Assembly: GCA_036897095.1 (NCBI GenBank)
Contig: JAYMSP010000006.1
Span: forward strand, 85,771 to 149,770
Source: Plantago elongata
Lineage: Eukaryota > Streptophyta > Magnoliopsida > Lamiales > Plantaginaceae
Direction: 5' to 3'
Length of the DNA stretch: 64,000 nucleotides
The notes under the pieces were generated by a model. The model had not been told where the DNA came from. It saw only the letters and a program-made list of their open reading frames with translations, and searched no databases. This document shows positions 62,663 through 64,000 of the stretch, piece by piece. Each line of letters opens with the position of its first letter. The stretch's first letter is position 1. A program made the translations under genes and the position numbers.

Positions 62663-64000
62663 TAACAAGTAAGAAGAAGATTTGGATATGAGAAAAAGAA
62701 AAAAAAAGAGAAATGTAGAAGAATTAGTGGTACTGCTAGTGTGATAGAGTGAAGTCTAGTACTGGGTCTACTTACTGCAACAATGACCAATGGGCTTTTG
62801 TTATCGGGCTTCGAGCCCCTGCAGCCAGCCAGCCAGCCGGCCCAATGAATGCCATGCACAGTGATGATGATATGATATGATATGATACAAGAACACCAGT
62901 CCACCACCCAATCTCTCTCTAAGCCTAAAGGCATGTTGATTTAGTACTTTTCTTCTTTTGTTTTTGACTAGTACTAGTACTACTACTTTTAGCATATCAA
63001 AACAGTCATGGTAAAAAAGCATGCATGATCGTGGTATTGTAACTTGTGGATTTCGCATAATTACTCTTCTTAATTACAGTGAAATTGGTTACTTAGTACG
63101 TAGTATTGCCGCTAGTAATTGTTTGTGTTTTCGAGGGATGTTTTTTGTTGGGTTTGGCTAAAGGTAAAAAAATGAGAGATTGGAATTAACAAAGGGTTGT
63201 GTTTTAGTTAATTATTTACTTACGTTGGAAACATTGAAAACATTTCTTGATAAACGTCATTAATAAAAGTTTTAGATAGCAGTTAGCGAGGTCCCGTTGA
63301 ATGCTTGTCTGCCTCTTCATACACTCCCTCAAAACACTTTTTTTCCACTGCTCTACAGCCTGATTCACAAGGGTTAGTGTAGTTCATTTACTAGAATCGG
63401 AATAATAATTGTGCAATCGTATAGTAACCTTGAGAGTCGAAACATGGTTACGAGTGAGGACAAGGACATGGGTAGGTTTCATCCCACTTCCTGCAAAATG
63501 GGGTGCATTGCATTTCTCCCAACGGCTAGTCGATCGAGACATGATTCTACCATGGTTGCTCTTCATTGATTACTCTGACTTCAATTTATCTCGAGAATTC
63601 ATCTACTTTGGAGGACTAAGGCATTTGAATTAATATGCCTAGCTACTCGGACTGTTTGTGTGTACTATTTGGAATGCTATTGAACATCAACTGTTAAGGT
63701 TGTTGAGTAAAATACCCGCATAATTTGGTACATTGGTAGTTTGGTACTGTTACATGTGATATGAGGGTTCACTTTATATTCGTAGGTGTGATTCCTATAC
63801 AACATGTTCTAGGGTACTAGTATATCTTGTTTGGTTGACCAAGGACATACTTTATGAATATTTAACTATACACTCCTACCGTCTACTTTTCGTAAAATTT
63901 TATTCAATTTTCGTGTTCTAAATTTTTTGTACATTAAAAAAAATGAAAATTGTATCACACATAAAAGAATAATTAAAAGAAAAATTATATATATATATAT
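62663..64000. other. TEL 3' UTR and intergenic sequence, no further gene seen
   Basis: The first few hundred bases should be TEL 3' UTR, with small (CCAG)n and (ATGAT)n-like runs near 62825-62885. A (TA)n run reaches the window edge at 63986-64000. The open frame near 63409-63633 shows no family motif on either strand. Confidence 0.4.

Noticed and set aside
63409-63633. Open frames on both strands of 60-74 residues
   Set aside because: No domain or homologous motif recognised on either strand. Left as intergenic.

Overview
This is nuclear DNA from a flowering plant, most likely a eudicot. The evidence is AT-rich intergenic DNA, short GT-AG introns, plant-type gene families (a TERMINAL EAR1-like Mei2 protein, a PH-containing ORP1-type oxysterol-binding protein, a short arabinogalactan peptide), Stowaway MITEs with the CTCCCTCCGTCC end, and LINE and LTR retrotransposon debris. 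The species cannot be fixed from the sequence. Eight protein-coding genes were assembled exon by exon, all with intact reading frames; splice sites were read by eye.

Layout. 1-8.4 kb is gene-poor. It holds a decayed WD40 gene on the minus strand (1591-2501), an LTR/primer-binding-site/gag retrotransposon remnant (about 2850-4250), a TA/CA microsatellite and an intact Stowaway MITE. 9.4-16.0 kb holds an RCC1-repeat protein (+) converging on CCT5, the epsilon subunit of the TRiC chaperonin (-). A 96-residue AGP/BCP1-like secreted peptide (-) lies at 17.9-18.2 kb. A single-exon CFIm68/CPSF6-like RNA-binding protein (-) lies at 22.0-23.9 kb, with a 152-bp tandem duplication downstream. A LINE RNase H remnant (25.1-25.8 kb) precedes ARP3 (-, 26.3-30.1 kb, nine coding exons). 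30.3-36.5 kb is repeat territory: a probable solo LTR and a 2-kb foldback element with roughly 670-bp arms. 37.0-42.9 kb is the ORP gene (+), tail-to-tail with SDA1 (-, 44.0-49.1 kb, fifteen coding exons). 49.2-58.8 kb is gene-free and full of small MITEs, a TIR element carrying repeated short palindromes, and a degenerate 72-bp minisatellite. 59.1-62.7 kb is the TERMINAL EAR1-like gene (+).

Functionally the genes are mostly housekeeping: protein folding (CCT5), actin nucleation (ARP3), pre-mRNA 3' end processing (CFIm68), 60S ribosome maturation (SDA1) and lipid transfer (ORP). They also include one developmental RNA-binding regulator (TEL). CCT folds actin-family proteins, so CCT5 and ARP3 are functionally related, but nothing suggests a cluster. 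I see no biosynthetic or defence gene cluster. The most unusual material is in the non-coding elements (the two foldback elements and the minisatellite) and in the upstream ORFs of the ORP and TEL leaders.
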